Positions 9,807 to 18,744 of a stretch of DNA of 64,000 bases are shown piece by piece (positions within the stretch are counted from its first letter, which is position 1; every line of letters starts with the position of its first letter). Under the pieces are notes generated by a model that did no database searches, was not told where the DNA came from, and was given only the letters and a program-made list of their open reading frames with translations. Location of the stretch: assembly GCA_030614785.1 (NCBI GenBank), contig JAUWTJ010000008.1, positions 1-64,000 of the forward strand. Reading direction: 5' to 3'. The translations under genes were made by a program, and so were the position numbers. Source of the stretch: Alphaproteobacteria bacterium (GTDB taxonomy: Bacteria; Pseudomonadota; Alphaproteobacteria; M2410).

Positions 9807-10105
9807 AACTAACCCTTTATCTCACAGACACGATTGACGAGCTGATCGGTGCGGGACGCGTTCTGACGACTGCTCCGATCAAGCCAGGCAAAATTTACCG
9901 GGTTCCGTGTAAATAAGTATTTAACAGAACCGAGAAACCTTGAGTTAATCTTCGGATGGCCGTGATTTGGGTGTTAGTTAGTAAACAGAGTGTGAACCAG
10001 GTGAGGGTGAGGGGACGTATCAGGGGTTAAGCATGCGTGACCTCGGGCGCTTGTGAATCATTAGCATCGTCCTTCCCCTGATCCGGGGACGAAAATGCCA
10101 AATGG
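9807..10105. other. Intergenic region between sciP and fliF
   Basis: This 299 bp gap carries no convincing ORF. It should contain the fliF operon promoter. A CtrA-like box is annotated separately at 9910-9924. The remainder holds short AT-rich stretches and GC-rich inverted segments near 10064-10090 that do not form a clean intrinsic terminator. No sigma-54 -24/-12 element (GG-N10-GC) is seen on the fliF strand here, unlike upstream of fliK and flgK, which fits an early-class promoter for fliF. Confidence 0.6.
9910..9924 (-). promoter_or_regulatory. CtrA-like box upstream of fliF
   Basis: On the minus strand the sequence reads TTAA-ATACTTA-TTTA, which matches the alphaproteobacterial CtrA consensus TTAA-N7-TTAA with one mismatch. 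It lies about 105 bp upstream of the fliF GTG. In Caulobacter the fliF operon is CtrA-activated; applying that here is inference. Confidence 0.45.
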
Positions 10106-10387
10106 CTATTGCCGATACTTTTGTATACGCGTGGCCCTGAGGCCCGGCAAGCCGTGGCGATCAATTGCGCGCTGCCAGGTAAGGAATTCCTCAATGGACA
10201 GCTTGTAGCGATCGCACGCGTCTTCAAGCGTAATCAAACCGCCTCTTACGGCAGCGACAACTTCGGCCTTGCGACGAATGACCCATCGCTTGGTGTTCTG
10301 TGGAGGCAGGTCCGCTATTGTAAGCGGGCTACCATCGGGTCCGATAACATAATTGATCCGAACCGGTTGTTGATCAACCATACTCAT
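10106..10387 (-). CDS. sciP: SciP-like CtrA inhibitor (DUF1153)
   Basis: This 93-residue protein belongs to the DUF1153/SciP family. SciP in Caulobacter is a small helix-turn-helix protein that binds CtrA and blocks its transcriptional activation in the swarmer phase. Family hallmarks visible here are YVIGPDGSPLTIADLPPQNT, KRWVIRRKAEVVAAVRGGLI and the HTH region LEDACDRYKLSIEEFLTWQ. The start ATG has GGGAG upstream. The gene sits between flgE and the fliF operon, as near the Caulobacter flagellar genes. Two CtrA-like motifs lie in its upstream region, suggesting CtrA feedback control. Confidence 0.92.
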   Translation of the reverse strand: MSMVDQQPVRINYVIGPDGSPLTIADLPPQNTKRWVIRRKAEVVAAVRGGLITLEDACDRYKLSIEEFLTWQRAIDRHGLPGLRATRIQKYRQ

Positions 10388-10431
10388 AAAACTCCCTACT
10401 CGTTACTGTGGCTCAGCTTAGAGGAGGGGCT

Positions 10432-10470
10432 TTAAAAATTGGCTAAGTGACAGGGTAAAAAATTGGCTAA
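10432..10470 (-). promoter_or_regulatory. Tandem CtrA-like boxes upstream of sciP
   Basis: A 13 bp unit (AAAAATTGGCTAA on the plus strand) occurs twice, 24 bp apart. On the minus strand the two units read TTAG-CCAATTT-TTAA (10432-10446) and TTAG-CCAATTT-TTTA (10456-10470). Each matches TTAA-N7-TTAA with one or two mismatches. They lie 45 to 83 bp upstream of the sciP start. The duplicated spacing suggests cooperative binding, probably by CtrA, which is inference. Confidence 0.5.
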
Positions 10471-10500
10471 AATCAAGGGTATAGTGTGCCAAAACATATC

Positions 10501-10540
10501 AAAAAAGGGCGGGATTCGACTTCTGATCGAATCCCGCCCT
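10501..10540 (-). terminator. Intrinsic terminator after flgE
   Basis: A perfect 14 bp inverted repeat (arms 10506-10519 and 10527-10540, 7 nt loop) lies just after the flgE stop. It is followed on the minus strand by a run of six T (plus-strand A at 10501-10506). It should end the fliK-flgD-flgE transcript before sciP. Confidence 0.9.
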
Positions 10541-10557
10541 CAAAGTCCTAATTTATC

Positions 10558-11892
10558 TTAACGTTTGATACGGATCATTTCGTCCAGCATCTGGTCTGCT
10601 GTGGTGATAATCTTGGTTGATGCTGAATAGGCTCTCTGGACAGTAATCAGGTCGGTGAATTCCTTGGCGAGGTTCACCGTCGAGGCTTCCAGTGCCGAGG
10701 CAGAGAATGTTCCTGCGCCGCCGATCGAGGCTTCCAGCAGGGTCACATCACCTGACAGGTCAGTGGAGATGAACGCATTACCGTTGACTGCTGACAGACC
10801 ATTCGGGTTCTGGAAAAAAGCCACAGGTAACTGGAACACATCGCGCTGCACGCCATTGTCAAAGATCGCTTGCAGGATGCCGTTCTCATCGACCTTGACA
10901 CTCTCCAGTCCACCGAACAGAGCGCCGTTGGCACCACTTGAAAGCAGGGTCGACGCGCCTTTGAACTGGGTCAGTCCGGACGCTTCGCCGACCATGCCGA
11001 AACTGAGGTCAATCGGCTGTGCGGCCAGGCCCGAGGCCGCCGACCAGGGAATGTTAATAGATGCGAGTGCTTCGGCAGGGGTGCCAACAGCCGGCGTCAG
11101 AATGGTGCCGTCGATGTCAAAGGTGAGCGTTCCATTGGCGAAGGGCAGGCCAGCTGCAGTTGTTACATTTGCGGCAGGACCTTCGTAGCTGATTTCATAT
11201 TGCCAGGTGTTGGCAGCGGTCTTCAGGAATGACAGACGGACAGGCTGCGCGCCGCCCTGGGTGTCGAAAATTTCCAAAGTTCTTTCAAAATGCGGCGTAA
11301 TTGCACCACTGGTCATGTTTGTTGCCGCGACACCGGGGACATAGGCGCCGACGTGATCCGTTTGGCTTGCCTGAAGGTTGGCTCGCAGATTTATCTCTGT
11401 GGTTTCAGACGCTGTACCGGTCAACTGATTGAGGTTGATGGGTTCAATATCATTGCGGTTGCCGGGAAGGTCACCGACTGAGTCCAGTCGCCAGCCTTGC
11501 AGGTAGTAGCCGCCAGCGTTTCTGAGGTAGCCGTCAGCATCCTGGGTGAAGGATCCGGACCGGGTGTACATCAGCTCTGTCCGGCTGGGGGCCAGATTGA
11601 GGTTGTCAGTCACAGCAAAGAAGCCTGCACCGTTAAGGGCAAGGTCTGTGTCTGACTGGGTTGTCGTGATCAAACCCTGACGCTGGATCAAGGCTTGCGC
11701 TGTTGCCTTGACACCGCCCGATGCCACACTGCCTGCTTCCGTCTTGGATGGCAGGAGAGTGGAGAACTGGGTCAGACTTGCTTTGTAGCCATTGGTGTTG
11801 ACGTTGGCGATGTTGTTCGAGGCAATACCCAGTGCCTGACTTTGTGCTGCGAGACCGGAAACCCCGGTGAAAAGTGCACCGTAAAGACTCAT
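10558..11892 (-). CDS. flgE: Flagellar hook protein FlgE
   Basis: FlgE forms the extracellular flagellar hook. The 444-residue protein has the rod/hook N-terminal motif (MSLYGALFTGVSGLAAQSQALGI, then SNNIANVNTNGYKA) and the flagellar basal-body C-terminal motif (ASALEASTVNLAKEFTDLITVQRAYSASTKIITTADQMLDEMI). The central D1/D2 domains are glycine- and asparagine-rich (GFFAVTDN, YTRSGSFTQDADGYLRNAGG). It is last in the fliK-flgD-flgE series, 116 bp after flgD, with a strong terminator behind it. No sigma-54 promoter is evident in the 116 bp gap, so it may be read from the fliK promoter. Confidence 0.96.
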   Translation of the reverse strand: MSLYGALFTGVSGLAAQSQALGIASNNIANVNTNGYKASLTQFSTLLPSKTEAGSVASGGVKATAQALIQRQGLITTTQSDTDLALNGAGFFAVTDNLNLAPSRTELMYTRSGSFTQDADGYLRNAGGYYLQGWRLDSVGDLPGNRNDIEPINLNQLTGTASETTEINLRANLQASQTDHVGAYVPGVAATNMTSGAITPHFERTLEIFDTQGGAQPVRLSFLKTAANTWQYEISYEGPAANVTTAAGLPFANGTLTFDIDGTILTPAVGTPAEALASINIPWSAASGLAAQPIDLSFGMVGEASGLTQFKGASTLLSSGANGALFGGLESVKVDENGILQAIFDNGVQRDVFQLPVAFFQNPNGLSAVNGNAFISTDLSGDVTLLEASIGGAGTFSASALEASTVNLAKEFTDLITVQRAYSASTKIITTADQMLDEMIRIKR

Positions 11893-12008
11893 TTTATTAC
11901 TCCATTTGGCATCGATGTCTTTTGCATCTTGGCCTTTTTGTTGGAAGCGTACTTTCTGATACGCGAAATTAAATACAGGTTATTCAGATTATGACTGTGA
12001 TGGATGCG

Positions 12009-12677
12009 CTACACGCCCGGTCCACTCAGGTCGACGATTGACAGGATATCCTGAAGTCGGACTTTCGTCCCGCTTACTTCCAGAACGGGCTGCCCGTTTT
12101 CAAATGTGACGGCCCGGACCGTTCCTGTAACCTCAGCATTCCTGGCGTCCAGTCCTCCAGCTGCATTTCTGGTCCGGATGACGAGATTGTAGTCTCCGTC
12201 AGGTTGCGCGGCACCATTGGTGTCCTTGCCATCCCACATGTAAGTGTGTGTACCCTTTGTGAGTGGCTGAGTTTTGCTGAGAACAACGTCGCCGTTTTTG
12301 TCCGTTATAGTAAGTATCGTTTCAGTACTGTCTTCCGGCAAGGTAAAGGACCAGCCAGTGGAGCCATTTGAAAGATGACTGGTAAAGCTGTCGGCTGTCA
12401 CTTCCTTGCCAAGATAGCTGACCGCTGCATTTGCAGAACTTGCGGAGGACAGGGAGACCAGGCTTTCCAGGTGTTTGTTGGTTGCAATGGACTGCTCGAC
12501 ACTGGTGAATTGGACCAGTTGTGATGTAAATTCACTTGAATCGAGTGGTTCCAGCGGATCCTGGTTTTTCAGCTGTGCCGTCAAAAGCAGCAAAAAGGTT
12601 TCGAAATTATCCGCCAGACCATTGGCTGCTTTCGTCGACTGTGCTTGTCCGGTTGCTGCTGCATTGATTTCCATCAT
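12009..12677 (-). CDS. flgD: Hook-capping scaffold protein FlgD
   Basis: FlgD caps the growing hook and is needed for FlgE polymerisation. The 222-residue product shows the conserved N-terminal FlgD motif (FLLLLTAQLKNQDPLEPLDSSEFTSQLVQFTSVEQ) and a C-terminal Ig/tudor-like region (GWSFTLPEDSTETILTITD, TYMWDGKDTNGAAQPDGDY). It lies 39 bp downstream of fliK, upstream of flgE and in the same orientation, which is the expected hook-operon arrangement. Confidence 0.95.
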   Translation of the reverse strand: MMEINAAATGQAQSTKAANGLADNFETFLLLLTAQLKNQDPLEPLDSSEFTSQLVQFTSVEQSIATNKHLESLVSLSSASSANAAVSYLGKEVTADSFTSHLSNGSTGWSFTLPEDSTETILTITDKNGDVVLSKTQPLTKGTHTYMWDGKDTNGAAQPDGDYNLVIRTRNAAGGLDARNAEVTGTVRAVTFENGQPVLEVSGTKVRLQDILSIVDLSGPGV

Positions 12678-12716
12678 TTTCTCCTGATCGTCTTCTGCGA
12701 CGTGAATTGGTATTCT

Positions 12717-14990
12717 CTAGATTGAAATATCGAGACGTTTCATTCGTACAATGTCGAACCCGTATGCGGAAACTTCCAGTTCGGCCAAGTTCTCAATATG
12801 GATAGCGCTTTGTCCGTCAGAGGCTTTGTCGGCTACCTCCATTCCCAAGGACTTGAAGTCCGGGTTCTTGTCGCCTTTGCCTTCTCGCATTGAGAACTCC
12901 AGAGAGCTCTCGTCAGCATCAAGACCGGCTTCAGCCAGAGCTTTTTCCAGCGTCGCACGATCTTTCTGTAAGAGATCGAGTGTTTCTGGTTTGTCGGCGA
13001 CCAAATGGGCCGAGATCCTGCCGCTTTCAGCGATTTCGAGTTTCACTTCAATCCGGCCAAGTTCCGGCGGCGTGATGCGGATCTCAAACCGGTTGACGCC
13101 GCCTGAAAGATGCTTGGCGATCTGGACGGCAATGTCCTTGGCCGGTGTTTGAACCATGCGAGCACGGCTAAACTGCATGGTGACTTCTGACAGGTTCGGC
13201 GCGGATATCCGCGCGCTGCCTGTTCCGGAAAGATGCAGTGCCCCTGTCACCGGATCAACTTCCATTGTTGCGTTGCCGCGTGACAGGCTCATGTCGACGT
13301 TGTTCATAGGGGCAGCAGGATCGGGCATCGCTGGTGCCGGGAACACTGTGCCCTGAGTTGACTGTGATGCTGCCTGGGCATTGGCTGCCGTGGTGGATCC
13401 CTGAGGCTGCGCCGACTGATGTGCCGAATTGGCGTTTGATTTGTGCTGTCCCGGATCGAAAGGTGATTGCGGATTTCCCTCTGCCTTTGCTTTGCCGGCT
13501 TTGGCTGTGCCACCGGCATTTCCAGGGGTTTCGGCGTCTTTTGAACCAGTCCTCGTGCCGCGTTTGTCGGTGCCTGCCTGTGCCAGCCCAACTGCCTCGG
13601 CTGCAGGTGCGCCAGTCATTGGCATTTTGCCCTGGCCTGACGCGAGTGCCTGTGCAACTGCGGTGGGTGATGCATTGGGGACTGCATTTGCATTGGCGGT
13701 CGTTCCGGCCTGTGGATCGGCAGGAGCTGCAGGGTTTGCGCTTTTGTTTTCGGCCTGTTGAGAAGCTGCGGATTTATCCGAGCTACCCGGTGCGATGGCT
13801 GCGGTCGCCGATTTGTCAGAAGCTGCTGAACTATCTTTAGTATCTTGGGTAGTATCCCGGGTTTCACTTTTGACAGGGGAACCGTCGCCAAACGCTGTTG
13901 CCGCAACGATGGTCGGGGCTTCCAAATTTGGTTTTGCTTCTGCGGCATCAATAATATGAGCGGGCGCAATAGCCTCGACGACGTTTGTCTCATCATCAGA
14001 TGCTGCTGCTGAATCAGGCGTGGCTGCGGATGTCGGCGTTTCAGCAGCATCGCCTTTGATGTCGGTTGGAGATGTCGTGTCGGACGCTACCTTTGCCCCC
14101 GCATCGGACTCGGTTGAGGATGCCATGTTGGCATTTTCTGACTTGAGTTCGCGGGCCAGAGTGCCACGGTCACTGCGTGGCGCATGTTCGGCGCCCCAGC
14201 CAGGGCGTTCGGAGGCTTCGACTTTCTGAGCATTTTCGTTGAAGTGTGGTGTTGGTGTTTCCGATGAAGCACCTGATGCGCCATCCACAGGACCTTCATC
14301 GTCTTGCGCTGTTGTCTCAGAGGTGGAAGGCTGTGATGGTGTGGACGTTGGCCCGACTGGTGCCCCGACCGGCGCAAGGGTTGCGGCGGCTTCGCTCTGA
14401 CCGGACACGGCGGGTTGGTCGTCATTCGGATTACCTTGAGCCGAGATCGAATCGGGAGACGACGGCGAAGCAATAGTTTCCATGTCCGCTGGTTTGACCT
14501 GACCGGATATCGCTTCAACGGCCTCAACGACAGGTTCTGACTTGTTGCCAGCAGCGGCCTTGACGATCATGCCCTTGTTGGCGTGTCCCATTGTGTCGGC
14601 GTGTGCCCTTGTTGTCACATCTGTAGGCTCTGTCTCATTGGGCCCTTTGGCCGTCATGGCTACTTGTGAGACCGTGTTGCCGTGAGTGTCTTGTGGTCTC
14701 TTTGATGCAGTGTCCGAGTCGTTAAGGGACTCTGCGTGATGTGCTGCGCGATCATCCTGCGTCGGGCGATTATCGACCTCATCGTCGAGATGTCTTTGGA
14801 AATTCGAATGATCGTTGTCTATAGAGGTAGTGGTACGATCCTCATATGTGCGCCTGCTCGCAATATCACGATCCTGGTAGTCGTCCCTTCCGGAGGCTTC
14901 GTCCCGTCTGGATGTGTTGTCGACTTGTGGACGAGACGATGGATTGGCCGCTGGTGGCAATGATGCGAACTGATCAATTGAAAAAGTCAT
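12717..14990 (-). CDS. fliK: Flagellar hook-length control protein FliK
   Basis: FliK measures hook length and triggers the export specificity switch. The 757-residue protein has a very long, low-complexity Ala/Thr/Pro/Ser/Asp-rich N-terminal and central region (about residues 1-590), as expected for a secreted ruler. Its compact C-terminal Flg_hook domain is marked by RFEIRITPPELGRIEVKLE and ISAHLVADKPETLDLLQKDRATLEKAL near residues 625-690. A sigma-54 promoter (15064-15079) stands about 75 bp upstream of the start. It is the first gene of the hook operon, divergent from flgK. Confidence 0.92.
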   Translation of the reverse strand: MTFSIDQFASLPPAANPSSRPQVDNTSRRDEASGRDDYQDRDIASRRTYEDRTTTSIDNDHSNFQRHLDDEVDNRPTQDDRAAHHAESLNDSDTASKRPQDTHGNTVSQVAMTAKGPNETEPTDVTTRAHADTMGHANKGMIVKAAAGNKSEPVVEAVEAISGQVKPADMETIASPSSPDSISAQGNPNDDQPAVSGQSEAAATLAPVGAPVGPTSTPSQPSTSETTAQDDEGPVDGASGASSETPTPHFNENAQKVEASERPGWGAEHAPRSDRGTLARELKSENANMASSTESDAGAKVASDTTSPTDIKGDAAETPTSAATPDSAAASDDETNVVEAIAPAHIIDAAEAKPNLEAPTIVAATAFGDGSPVKSETRDTTQDTKDSSAASDKSATAAIAPGSSDKSAASQQAENKSANPAAPADPQAGTTANANAVPNASPTAVAQALASGQGKMPMTGAPAAEAVGLAQAGTDKRGTRTGSKDAETPGNAGGTAKAGKAKAEGNPQSPFDPGQHKSNANSAHQSAQPQGSTTAANAQAASQSTQGTVFPAPAMPDPAAPMNNVDMSLSRGNATMEVDPVTGALHLSGTGSARISAPNLSEVTMQFSRARMVQTPAKDIAVQIAKHLSGGVNRFEIRITPPELGRIEVKLEIAESGRISAHLVADKPETLDLLQKDRATLEKALAEAGLDADESSLEFSMREGKGDKNPDFKSLGMEVADKASDGQSAIHIENLAELEVSAYGFDIVRMKRLDISI

Positions 14991-15063
14991 TAGTACTCGT
15001 TTCTACTCTTGTTGGTCTGCTCTTGGTGAGGACCGACGCACAGGTTCCATTCGCGGTATGAAA

Positions 15064-15079
15064 AGCAATGATCGGGCCA
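15064..15079 (-). promoter_or_regulatory. Sigma-54 promoter for fliK-flgD-flgE
   Basis: The minus strand reads TGGCCCG-ATCA-TTGCT, which fits the -24/-12 consensus TGGCACG-N4-TTGCW with the required GG-N10-GC spacing. It lies about 75 bp upstream of the fliK start codon. Its activator is probably FlbD, encoded at 3759-5129. Confidence 0.8.
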
Positions 15080-15312
15080 GTTTCCAAAGCCCCGGAGAAC
15101 TACCGATTTTTCGGGTCTACCTGTATTTAGTTTGGATAGTGAGATCGAAAATACTGCCGATGGGGAAAATTGTTCTATGCAGATCCGGCGTTTTTTTCCG
15201 CTTCGAAGGTTCGCGTCTCTATTAAAACGTATACTGAGTAATTAACTATTTGAAGGGTAAAATCGTTCATGATCGGTTAACCAGGCTGCATCATCCCGGT
15301 TGGATTTCGAAC

Positions 15313-15328
15313 TGGCATTGGCGTTGCA
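15313..15328 (+). promoter_or_regulatory. Sigma-54 promoter for flgK-flgL
   Basis: The plus strand reads TGGCATT-GGCG-TTGCA, an excellent -24/-12 element with GG-N10-GC spacing. It points toward flgK but lies about 250 bp before its ATG, so a transcript from here would have an unusually long 5' leader of roughly 235-240 nt. Confidence 0.8.
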
Positions 15329-15577
15329 ATGCTTCCTGCGCAATGAAGGGCCACCATAAGGGTAGCTCGGAAAAACAGAAACAGTGATTGGTCCGTTGAA
15401 ACAGAGAAAACTCTATAAAGTCAGTAGGTTGGGCAGTGTTTTACAGTACGCCCCTGGTGCGCGCTGTAAAAGCCAGCCCGGCGTCTTGTGCCGTGCGTCG
15501 GCAGCTTTTGCCGGGCAGAAATCGCGCCGGCCCCTCTCTCCCGAAGCCAGAATTTTCGTTGAACAGGAATAGCCACG

Positions 15578-17734
15578 ATGTCCATCAGTCTTATGCTCAA
15601 CAATGCAGTCAGCGCCCTCCAGACCAATCAATCTGCGCTCAGCGTTACAGCGAACAACATCGCCAACCTCAACACACCGGACTACGCCCGACGGGAAGTG
15701 CATCTTGGCGCGAAAGCTGCCGGGGATCTGCTTGCCGGTGTGGAGGTGGCCGAAGTGCGCCGTATTGTGAATGAGTTTCTGTCAAAGGAAGTTTTGACGG
15801 CATCGGCGGGTACGAATTTTTACGAAACCAAACAATCCTATCATGATCGACTGCAATCCATGATCGGGAGTCCGGATGATGAACGATCTCTCGCGGGACG
15901 GCTGACGAGCCTGATAGCTCAATTTAATGAAGCATCCGTCGACCCGACCAGTCTGCCTCGCCGTGCGGATCTGTTGTCTGATCTGCAACAGTTGGCAGAG
16001 ACTATTAATGGGCTTGCTTCGGATATTCAGCAGCTGCGTACTGACGCGGATCAACAATTCCGGGAAAAGGTAGCAAGCGTCAACAGTTTGACTACAGAAA
16101 TATTTGATCTCAATTCCAAAATTTCAACTTCGGTTCTCAAGGGTTCGGACCCTTCTGCTCTGTTCGATCGCCGTGACAGTGCGCTGAAAGAACTCGGTGG
16201 CCTGTTGGATATCACGATTTCCAAAGAGGCGAGCGGGCGTGTGAATGTGAGTACGACCAGCGGCATCTCGCTTGTCGGTGCCATTCGGTATGAACTCAAA
16301 TACGAGTCAGCTGGCCTTGCAACGCCGCAGACGGTCTTTCCGCGCATTACGCTCCACCGGGTGGATGCAGCGGACGGTGCGGTGGATCCGAACGGGCTTG
16401 AGTTCAATCACCATCTTCGGGGTGGTGCGCTTTCGGCTCTCGTTCAGTTGCGCGACTTTGACATGGTTGAAATTGCCAAATCCCTTGGTGCTCTATCGTC
16501 GACTGTGGTGGATGCACTCAATACTGTTCACAACGATAATGTTTCGTTGCCTCCGCCGAACGCCCTGACGGGCATCAATACGGGTCTTCTGACGACCGAT
16601 AATCACGAGTTCACCGGGAAAACCAGTCTGGCTGTTGTCAGCGATGCAGGTGTTCTGGTCAAACGCATCGATATTGACTTTAACGCCGGTACCTATTCGA
16701 TCAATGGTGCAGCTCCTGCTGCGTTTAGCGGTACAACGATCGGCGCTATAACAGGTGATTTGAATACGGCTTTGGGGGCAGACGGGGCTGTGAGTTTTGC
16801 TGCGGGTGTTATGTCGGTTTCTGCAACGGCGGGGACCAATGGCATCGGCTTCCTTCAGGATGCTGTTGATCCCAGCTCACGGGGCGGGCGAGGATTTTCT
16901 CACTTCTTCGGTCTTAACAACCTGATGGGTGCGGATTCGCCGGCGCATTATGAAACCGGTTTGACAACGGCTTCTGCTCACGGGTTTACTGGCGGCCCGG
17001 CTGTTATCCAGCTCAAATCCCCTTCGGGGCAAATTTTGAAGGAAGTTTCCATCACGCCAGCCGGGGCTACCGTCGCTGACCTGCTGACGCAGCTTAATGA
17101 CGTGACCACTGGGCTTGGGGCCTATGGTACTTTTGGGCTCAGCACGGATGGTCAAATGAGTTTCACGCCAACCGGCAGCTATGCCGGCTCTGTCCTTGTA
17201 TCAAATGGTGATGGGACGGTGCGAGGCACAACGGGCCTGTCCATGTCGGAATTTTTTGGTCTTGGCGAGCGGTACCAAATGGAGCAGGCAACCGGGACCT
17301 TTCTGGCTCCCCGAATTAATTCAGATAATCGCTATCTGGGTCTCGCAAAACTCGACCTTTCGATGGCCTCGGTTGTGGGCGATGTTGTTATAACGCCCGG
17401 TGACGCGCGCGGCGCGATCGCCTTCAATGACATCCAGGGGCAGACCTTTGCGATACCTGCTGCCGGGAGTATCGTCGCCATGAACGCTACGCTTGGAGAA
17501 TATATCTCCACCTTTTTGGCTGATACCGGTCAACGCGCAGCGCTGGCTTCAGTTTTTGCATCCAACAACAAGGCGCTTTTTCAAGAGGTGGAGGGACGTC
17601 TTGCCAATGAGCGCGGCGTTAGCCTTGATGAAGAACTGTCCAATATGATGGTCTTTCAACAATCCTACAACGCTGCGGCCAGGATGGTCACGACAGCTAA
17701 AGAATTATACGACGCACTTTTGTCAATTGCCTGA
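15578..17734 (+). CDS. flgK: Flagellar hook-associated protein 1, FlgK
   Basis: FlgK (HAP1) joins hook to filament. The 718-residue protein has the N-terminal rod/hook motif (LMLNNAVSALQTNQSALSVTANNIANLNTPDYARREVHL), the FlgK helical domain (residues 60-260, with TSLPRRADLLSDLQQLAETINGL) and the C-terminal basal-body motif (GVSLDEELSNMMVFQQSYNAAARMVTTAKELYDALL). The central region is longer than in enterobacterial FlgK (about 550 residues), with extra beta-rich repeats around residues 330-560. ATG 15578 has AGGA upstream. It precedes flgL by 18 bp. Confidence 0.95.
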   Translation: MSISLMLNNAVSALQTNQSALSVTANNIANLNTPDYARREVHLGAKAAGDLLAGVEVAEVRRIVNEFLSKEVLTASAGTNFYETKQSYHDRLQSMIGSPDDERSLAGRLTSLIAQFNEASVDPTSLPRRADLLSDLQQLAETINGLASDIQQLRTDADQQFREKVASVNSLTTEIFDLNSKISTSVLKGSDPSALFDRRDSALKELGGLLDITISKEASGRVNVSTTSGISLVGAIRYELKYESAGLATPQTVFPRITLHRVDAADGAVDPNGLEFNHHLRGGALSALVQLRDFDMVEIAKSLGALSSTVVDALNTVHNDNVSLPPPNALTGINTGLLTTDNHEFTGKTSLAVVSDAGVLVKRIDIDFNAGTYSINGAAPAAFSGTTIGAITGDLNTALGADGAVSFAAGVMSVSATAGTNGIGFLQDAVDPSSRGGRGFSHFFGLNNLMGADSPAHYETGLTTASAHGFTGGPAVIQLKSPSGQILKEVSITPAGATVADLLTQLNDVTTGLGAYGTFGLSTDGQMSFTPTGSYAGSVLVSNGDGTVRGTTGLSMSEFFGLGERYQMEQATGTFLAPRINSDNRYLGLAKLDLSMASVVGDVVITPGDARGAIAFNDIQGQTFAIPAAGSIVAMNATLGEYISTFLADTGQRAALASVFASNNKALFQEVEGRLANERGVSLDEELSNMMVFQQSYNAAARMVTTAKELYDALLSIA

Positions 17735-17752
17735 GGACGAGAAGGATAACGC

Positions 17753-18676
17753 ATGACCCGGATTACGGACTACAGTCAGCACAATACCATGGTTTCATAT
17801 CTTATGCGCTCGGCTGAAAGTCAGGCCAAGACTGAAGAGATGATTGCTTCTGGCAAGAAGATCAACAGCTTTGCTGACATTCCTGGTGATACCGGCGTGC
17901 TCCTGTCTGCCAAGCGCGTCGAAGCGAACTTGCAACAGTACACCCGTACATCCAATGAAATTATGAACCGCATTGGTTTGCAGGACATTCAGTTGATTGA
18001 AATGGAAGCGCTGGGCGATGATGTCCGACAGCTTGTTACGCAGACCGTTGCGACAGGATCATCGCTCAATTTTCATGAGGAACTTGATGGTATTTTCCAA
18101 CGTCTTACATCATTGCTGAATTCATCTGTTGACGGCAAGTATATCTATTCCGGCACAAGGTCCGATATCCCGCCGGTTAATATCAGTACACTCGATGAGC
18201 TGGCAGCGCTAGCCACCGTCGATCTTGCCTTTGACAATAACACGTTGAAACAGGCGGTGAATATCGACGACAATGAGAGGGTTGAGTTCGGCATTCTTGC
18301 CAGTGATATTGCGACAGATCTTTTCCAGAAGATCAAGGACATCAAGGCTTATCATGATGGAACCGGCGGTCCTTTTCTGGGATCTCTCACGGAGACACAA
18401 AGTGACTATTTGAGTTCAACAGTTCAGGATTTGATCGACGCCGACAATATTATCACCGGGTTCACGGCCTCAAATGGCCGGGCCGCCCGCCAGGTGGAAC
18501 AAGCTGTGGCTCGGCATGAGAAATCGGAAACCTTTGTGAAGACCTTTATCGGCAACATTGAGGATGCGGATCTTGCTGAAGCGGTGTCCAAGCTGTCCAT
18601 GAACCAGCTCCAGTCAGAGGCGACCGCCAAGGTTATTGGCCAACTCAACCGCATTTCTCTGCTCGACTATATCTGA
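17753..18676 (+). CDS. flgL: Flagellar hook-associated protein 3, FlgL
   Basis: FlgL (HAP3) is the second hook-filament junction protein and is related to flagellin. The 307-residue protein shows the flagellin-like N-terminal helix (MTRITDYSQHNTMVSYLMRSAESQAKTEEMIASGKKINSFAD) with heptad character and a C-terminal helix (KTFIGNIEDADLAEAVSKLSMNQLQSEATAKVIGQLNRISLLDYI). It directly follows flgK, so both are likely read from the sigma-54 promoter at 15313. A terminator-like hairpin follows at 18700. Confidence 0.93.
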   Translation: MTRITDYSQHNTMVSYLMRSAESQAKTEEMIASGKKINSFADIPGDTGVLLSAKRVEANLQQYTRTSNEIMNRIGLQDIQLIEMEALGDDVRQLVTQTVATGSSLNFHEELDGIFQRLTSLLNSSVDGKYIYSGTRSDIPPVNISTLDELAALATVDLAFDNNTLKQAVNIDDNERVEFGILASDIATDLFQKIKDIKAYHDGTGGPFLGSLTETQSDYLSSTVQDLIDADNIITGFTASNGRAARQVEQAVARHEKSETFVKTFIGNIEDADLAEAVSKLSMNQLQSEATAKVIGQLNRISLLDYI

Positions 18677-18699
18677 TATCCCCGTCCGACTTCGTTTGG

Positions 18700-18744
18700 A
18701 AACGGGCACTAAACCGGCGATCTGCGTCGCAGGTGCCCGGTTTT
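18700..18744 (+). terminator. Terminator-like hairpin after flgL
   Basis: The sequence AACGGGCAC pairs with GTGCCCGGTT about 22 nt later and is followed by TTTT. It lies 24 bp after the flgL stop and fits an intrinsic terminator with a fairly large loop. The upstream extension of the mnmA reading frame begins at a TTG inside this T-run, which argues against that codon as a start. Confidence 0.55.

Larger units (their letters stand above)
14991..15577. other. Divergent fliK/flgK regulatory region
   Basis: This 587 bp region has no supported gene. It contains one sigma-54 promoter for each direction (annotated separately), an AT-rich central part, and a long GC-rich leader in front of flgK with imperfect dyads (for example GCCG-N5-CGGC near 15491-15503, and GCCGG/CCGGC at 15510-15514 and 15527-15531). 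The GC-rich dyads could be FlbD enhancer sites, but I cannot confirm a consensus. Confidence 0.6.

Noticed and set aside
10064-10090. Inverted repeat after sciP as an intrinsic terminator
   Set aside because: The stem is short and no T-run follows on the minus strand.
11893-12000. TGGCAT...TTGCA-like string upstream of flgE
   Set aside because: It lies on the wrong strand and the GG to GC spacing is 14, not 10, so it is not a sigma-54 promoter.
13616-14527. Long arginine/proline/histidine-rich ORFs in the fliK region
   Set aside because: They are frame-shifted translations of the repetitive fliK linker with no independent support.
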